A stretch of DNA of 38,558 nucleotides, from positions 1,162,885 to 1,201,442 of the forward strand of contig BJOX01000037.1 in assembly GCA_009731375.1 (NCBI GenBank), read 5' to 3'. This document shows, piece by piece, positions 34,318 through 38,558 of this stretch (positions are counted from its first letter, which is position 1; every line of letters begins with the position of its first letter). The stretch is from Paulinella micropora (lineage: Eukaryota > Cercozoa > Imbricatea > Euglyphida). The position numbers were made by a program, and so were the translations under genes. The notes beneath the pieces are model-generated. The model was not told the DNA's origin, searched no databases, and saw only the letters and a program-made list of their open reading frames with translations.

Positions 34318-34652
34318 TGTGTATGTATGTATGTATTTATGTATGTATGTATGTATGTATGTATAAGACAGCGTGCAACCACAGCCAACGTTGGCACGGG
34401 CTGTGAGGCGCCTGTTAGTACACGAATGTGTATGTATGTATGTATTTATGTATATGTATGTATGTATAAGACAGCGTGCAATCACAGCCGACGTTGGCAC
34501 GCGCTGTGAGGCGCCTGTGAGTATAACGAATGTGTATGTATGTATGTATGTATGTATGTATGTATGTATGTATGTATGTATAAGACAGCGTGCAACCACA
34601 GCCGACGTTGGCACGGGCTGTGAGGCGCCTGTGAGTATAACGAATGTGTACG

Positions 34653-34684
<32 letters not shown>

Positions 34685-34883
34685 TGTATAAGACAGCGTG
34701 CAACCACAGCCAACGTTGGCACGGCTGTGAGGCGCCTGTGAGTACACGAATGTGTATGTATGTATGTATTTATGTATGTATGTATGTATGTATGTACGTA
34801 TGTATGTATGTATGTATAAGACAGCGTGCAAGCACAGCCAACGTGGCACGGGCTGTGAGGCACCTGTGAGTATAACGAATTTG

Positions 34884-34905
<22 letters not shown>
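34318..34905. repeat. Array of five exon 2 5' fragments in (GTAT)n
   Basis: Period is about 105-125 bp. Each unit has GTAT repeats then plus-strand AAGACAGCGTGCAACCACAG and CCAACGTTGGCACGGGCTGT up to GGCGCCTGTGAGT. This is the first ~50 bases of exon 2 and its acceptor. Two versions of the acceptor flank alternate (GTACACGAAT and GTATAACGAAT). Confidence 0.93.
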
Positions 34906-34917
<12 letters not shown>

Positions 34918-35049
34918 TCTGTATGTAATGTGTGTATGTATATGTATTTTTGTATGCATGTCTATGTCTATAGGCGGTTCTTTCCTCTCTTCTGCTGCAC
35001 ATTGATATGTGTATATGCATGTATGTAGTGCATATGTATGCACGCATAC

Positions 35050-35265
35050 CGTCTGAAGGTGCGGTACCCAGAGACAGACTAACAACCAGATGCATAACAG
35101 GGCGTTTTGAGCAAGGATCATGCCACTCCATCGCCGGTTGAGGGGAAACTGGTAACGCTTTAACAAAAGAACCAATGATGACACACCCAGCAAGAGGGTG
35201 GAAGCGACAGTGCAAAGCCATAACAGCCAGGCAGGCTCCTTGGGAAGAAACCCGTCCGGGAGCAT
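35050..35265 (-). CDS. Exon 1: start codon, membrane segments 1 and 2
   Basis: This exon has 72 codons from ATG at 35265, starting MLPDGFLPKEPAW and ending at ACG|gtatgc in phase 0. Two hydrophobic segments lie at about residues 13-35 and 50-67. An in-frame TAG lies five codons before the ATG, which fixes this as the first possible start. A possible acceptor (ctgctag) just upstream suggests the ATG may follow a 5' UTR intron. The short hydrophilic N-terminus and lack of a separate signal peptide are usual for 7TM-RGS proteins. What lies further upstream is a repeat-rich flank with no recognisable gene. Confidence 0.88.
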
Positions 35266-35284
35266 GGCCCCCCTCGCCTACTAG

Positions 35285-35435
35285 CAGAGATAGAAATGGT
35301 AGTATTAGTAATAATAATAACTAGCAGCTGCGCCAACACCTGAAAGGATGGTTTGCGCAAATTCGCACCCCCCCTCCCCTTCCGCTCCCCCCTTCTTCCC
35401 AAGGTCGCTTTTACTCTCACTCTCACTTGCACAAC
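35285..35435. other. Region just upstream of exon 1
   Basis: It contains a short TAA repeat and a C-rich stretch. On the coding strand there is a possible acceptor before the start codon. I see no TATA box or other promoter motif I would trust. Confidence 0.35.
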
Positions 35436-35960
35436 ATTTACAGCCTTGGAGCAATCTCAGCCATTCATTTGGCACTACTTTCTCATTACATTCGAACTTC
35501 ATAAATTAAACAATATCTCTGAAAAAGAGCTCGCGACAAGCTTGCGAAGACACAGAATCAGCCTCTAAGCCCTCTGCTACAACTTTTAGAGCCTTGGAGC
35601 ATTCTCAGCCAGTCATTTTGGCACTACTTCGCCAGTGTCTTCGTAAAATCTCTGTTTGAACTGGTTCACTGCCTAGCGCGCCCCTAGGTTGTGAGAACTA
35701 AAAAATCAGCCTCTCAACCCTTCTGCCACAACTTTTAGAGCCTTGGGAGCATTATCAATCAGCCATTCATTTTGGTGCCGGCTAATTCGCTTCAGGTACG
35801 TACAATTACAGGGCTTGGGTTCCCGGGGAGCCCCCCAGCCCCCCCCCGGACCCCCCTTTCCACCGTTAAATTGCCGGAAGTTACACGGCATAAACCCTGC
35901 TGGCACAACTCTTAGCGCCTTGGAGCATTCTCAGCCATTCCTTTTGGTGCCGGCTAACAT
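35436..35960. repeat. Four degenerate copies of a ~60-bp motif
   Basis: AGCCTTGGAGCA.TCTCAGCC followed by ATTCATTTTGGC recurs near 35440, 35588, 35738 and 35907, preceded by CTGC.ACAACTTTTAG. The spacing is irregular (about 150 bases). Function is not known. Confidence 0.8.
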
Positions 35961-36013
35961 GGGGCGCGTCCAACTGCAGGGCTGGGGTTCCCGGGGGGAG
36001 GGCCCCCCGGACC

Positions 36014-36074
<61 letters not shown>

Positions 36075-36115
36075 NNNNNNNNNNCAGGTTCCATTGCCGG
36101 AGGTACCGGCAAGTG
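35960..36115. repeat. C-rich tract with gap
   Basis: CCCGGGG-rich block followed by at least 57 C and a 10-base gap (36075-36084). A related block (GGGTTCCCCGGGGAAGGGCC) recurs at 37771. Confidence 0.8.
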
Positions 36116-36119
36116 CTCC

Positions 36120-36640
36120 CAAAAAAATAAGGAACTTTGGCATTGAGGACACTCCCCTAACGCAAATATTTGCGTGAATTCAAGAAAAGTTATATCAGCC
36201 ACCCTGTCAATATGAGCTCACAACTCCTCCTGCTCCTGGTTCCCACAAACCATGATTTATGGGGACTGGGGGTGAAGAAAATAGGCCAAAAAACAAGGGA
36301 TTTTCGCATTCAGGACTCTCCCCTAACGCAAATATTTGCGCGAATTCCAAAAAAATTATACCAGTATCAACATCGAGTCTGGGGCTAGCCACCCTGTCAA
36401 TATGAGCTCCCAACTCCTGGTTCACACAAACCATGATTTATTCCGACAGGGGTGCGAAAAAAAAAGGGAATTTTGGCATTCAGGACACTTCCTAACGCAA
36501 ATGTTTGCGTGAATTCCAAAAAAATTCTATCAGCATCAAGATCGAGTCTGGGGCTAGCCACCCTGCAAATATGAGCCCCCAACTCTTCCTCGTTCCGACA
36601 AATCATGACTTATTCCGACAGGGGTGCGAAAATGTGTGTG
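36120..36640. repeat. Tandem ~150-170-bp units with ACGCAAATATTTGCGT
   Basis: Each unit has CATTCAGGACACTCCCCTAA, the 16-base palindrome, GAATTC, ATCGAGTCTGGGGCTAGCCA, GAGCTC and GATTTATTCCGACAGGGGTG. Three units lie here and one more at 37984-38140. Confidence 0.88.
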
Positions 36641-36644
36641 TGTA

Positions 36645-36732
36645 TGTGTGTTGGGGGGGGGGGGGGGGGGAAAAAATTTTCCTTTTCCCCCCCCCCCAAA
36701 CCCCCCCCCCCCCCCCCCAACCCCTTTCGGGG

Positions 36733-36781
<49 letters not shown>

Positions 36782-37375
36782 NNNNNNNNNNNNNNNNNNN
36801 NNNNNNNNNNNNNNNNNNNNNNNNNNNNNNNNNNNNNNNNNNNNNNNNNNNNNNNNNNNNNNNNNNNNNNNNNNNNNNNNNNNNNNNNNNNNNNNNNNNN
36901 NNNNNNNNNNNNNNNNNNNNNNNNNNNNNNNNNNNNNNNNNNNNNNNNNNNNNNNNNNNNNNNNNNNNNNNNNNNNNNNNNNNNNNNNNNNNNNNNNNNN
37001 NNNNNNNNNNNNNNNNNNNNNNNNNNNNNNNNNNNNNNNNNNNNNNNNNNNNNNNNNNNNNNNNNNNNNNNNNNNNNNNNNNNNNNNNNNNNNNNNNNNN
37101 NNNNNNNNNNNNNNNNNNNNNNNNNNNNNNNNNNNNNNNNNNNNNNNNNNNNNNNNNNNNNNNNNNNNNNNNNNNNNNNNNNNNNNNNNNNNNNNNNNNN
37201 NNNNNNNNNNNNNNNNNNNNNNNNNNNNNNNNNNNNNNNNNNNNNNNNNNNNNNNNNNNNNNNNNNNNNNNNNNNNNNNNNNNNNNNNNNNNNNNNNNNN
37301 NNNNNNNNNNNNNNNNNNNNNNNNNNNNNNNNNNNNNNNNNNNNNNNCCCCCCCCCCCCCCCCCCCCCCCCTTGC
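36645..37375. repeat. G, C and A homopolymers with large gap
   Basis: G, C and A runs end in a 566-base N gap (36782-37347) followed by C residues. This is likely a poorly assembled stretch. Confidence 0.85.
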
Positions 37376-37915
37376 CGTCGACAGGGTACGTTCAATTGCC
37401 GGATGTACCAGCAGAACGCAAGTGTAAGCTCTGGTGGCACAAAAACCTTAAATCTCTTGGTTTTTGTACCACCCGCCACCAAAACTTTTTTATCTCCGAA
37501 GAGAGCGCACCTAGAGGTGTCGGGTACACCAAACATCAGCCTCAAACTCCCTCGGGTGTGCGCAAAAACCTCAATTTCCCGGTGTGTAGGCCACCCGGCG
37601 CCACAATTTTATATTTTCGGAAGAGAGCTCATCAAGAAGTGTCAGATACACCAAATATCAGCCGCTAACTCCCTCTGATGTGCGCAAACGGCGCCTGGTG
37701 GCACAAGACCTCAATTTTCTGGTGTGGGTGCGCCCCCGCGACCAAAACTGGTACGTACAATCGCCGGGCTGGGGTTCCCCGGGGAAGGGCCCCCCGGACC
37801 CCCCCTGCCCCGTCGACAGGGTACGTTCAATTGCCGGAGGGCGTCTGGTGGCACAAGACCTCAATTTCCTTAAGCCACCCTGTCAGTATGAGCTCCCAAC
37901 TCCTGGTTCACACAT
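37376..37915. repeat. ~120-bp degenerate tandem units (GGTGGCACAA...)
   Basis: TACACCAAA.ATCAGCC and CTCCCTC.G.TGTGCGCAAA recur about 121 bases apart. GTCGACAGGGTACGTTCAAT occurs at 37377 and 37811. Short frames occur, but none is convincing. Confidence 0.75.
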
Positions 37916-37920
37916 ACCAT

Positions 37921-37982
37921 GATTTATTCCGACAGGGGTGCGAAATTCCCTTTTTTTTTTCGCACCCCTGTCGGAATAAATC
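37921..37982. repeat. Perfect 25-bp inverted repeat
   Basis: GATTTATTCCGACAGGGGTG then CGAAA is followed after 12 bases by its exact reverse complement. Confidence 0.93.
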
Positions 37983-38224
37983 TTGGCATTCAGGACACTC
38001 CCCTAACGCAAATATTTGCGTGAATTCCAAAAAAATCATATCAGCATCAAGATCGAGTCTGGAACTAACCACCCTGCAAATATTAGCTCACAACTCCTCG
38101 TTCCGACAAACCATGATTTATTCCGACAGGGGTGCGGAAATGCTGGGGGTGGGTGGGGGGTACACAATTTTCATTTTCCCCCTCCACCCAAACCCCCCAC
38201 CCCCTTCTCCAGCACCTTTCAGGG

Positions 38225-38225
<1 letters not shown>

Positions 38226-38273
<48 letters not shown>

Positions 38274-38289
38274 TAATAATAATAATAAC

Positions 38290-38321
<32 letters not shown>

Positions 38322-38334
38322 TAATAATAATAAC

Positions 38335-38415
<81 letters not shown>
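38226..38415. repeat. (ATA)n array
   Basis: ATA/ACA trinucleotides. The unique sequence to the right (38416-38558) shows no gene I can support. Confidence 0.95.
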
Positions 38416-38558
38416 ATATCTGAGGCGTACTGATGCAGCTAATGGCATATCCTCAACGGACATAAGCCTCCAATACCCTTGTTCGAGGTCCTCCACCCCC
38501 CCGTGTCAGTCTCTCGCCTGATGATCGGGGCCACCGATGGAGCTCCTGAGGGCAAGAC

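Overview
The window is eukaryotic nuclear DNA: GT-AG introns, tiny exons, and extreme simple-sequence content (GATA, CATA, GGTA, ATT, TAC, GAA, GA, GT and other arrays fill most of the 38.5 kb). I cannot name the species. A 7TM protein fused to an RGS domain, as seen in algae, oomycetes, other protists and plants, fits a unicellular or algal eukaryote, but this is inference.

One very large gene on the minus strand explains nearly every non-repetitive island from 35.27 kb down to the left edge. I placed about 36 exons (plus 4 weak candidates) by finding AG..GT-bounded islands whose reading frame and intron phase chain from one exon to the next. Exons 1-3 encode a short N-terminus and seven membrane segments. 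Exons 4, 5, 9 and 10 encode an RGS (regulator of G-protein signalling) domain, interrupted by a Ser/Pro-rich insert from exons 6-8. Exons 11-40 encode a long, hydrophilic Ser/Thr-rich C-terminal tail with a short polyglutamine run, which continues beyond base 1. Coding sequence is about 3.1 kb of 35 kb. The likely product is a 7TM-RGS receptor-type protein of the plasma membrane acting on heterotrimeric G-protein alpha subunits.

The most unusual feature is that many introns hold tandem arrays of partial copies of the neighbouring exon, each unit being an exon fragment plus its own splice site plus a microsatellite. Arrays upstream of an exon carry its 5' part with the acceptor (exons 2, 5, 11, 12, 13, 14, 17, 29, 35, 36). 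Arrays downstream carry its 3' part with the donor (exons 7, 10, 16, 17, 21). Intron ends are often themselves the first or last units of the microsatellite.

Other elements: two copies of a tRNA-derived SINE-like element inside ATT arrays, four copies of an about 545-bp dispersed repeat inside GATA arrays, three GC-rich foldback elements, long inverted repeats at 13.1-13.3 kb and 37.92 kb, and a 5' flank (35.3-38.2 kb) made of degenerate tandem units. There are ten runs of N (assembly gaps) and suspicious homopolymers, so lengths of repeats are unreliable. I found no rRNA, functional tRNA, CRISPR array or plus-strand gene.
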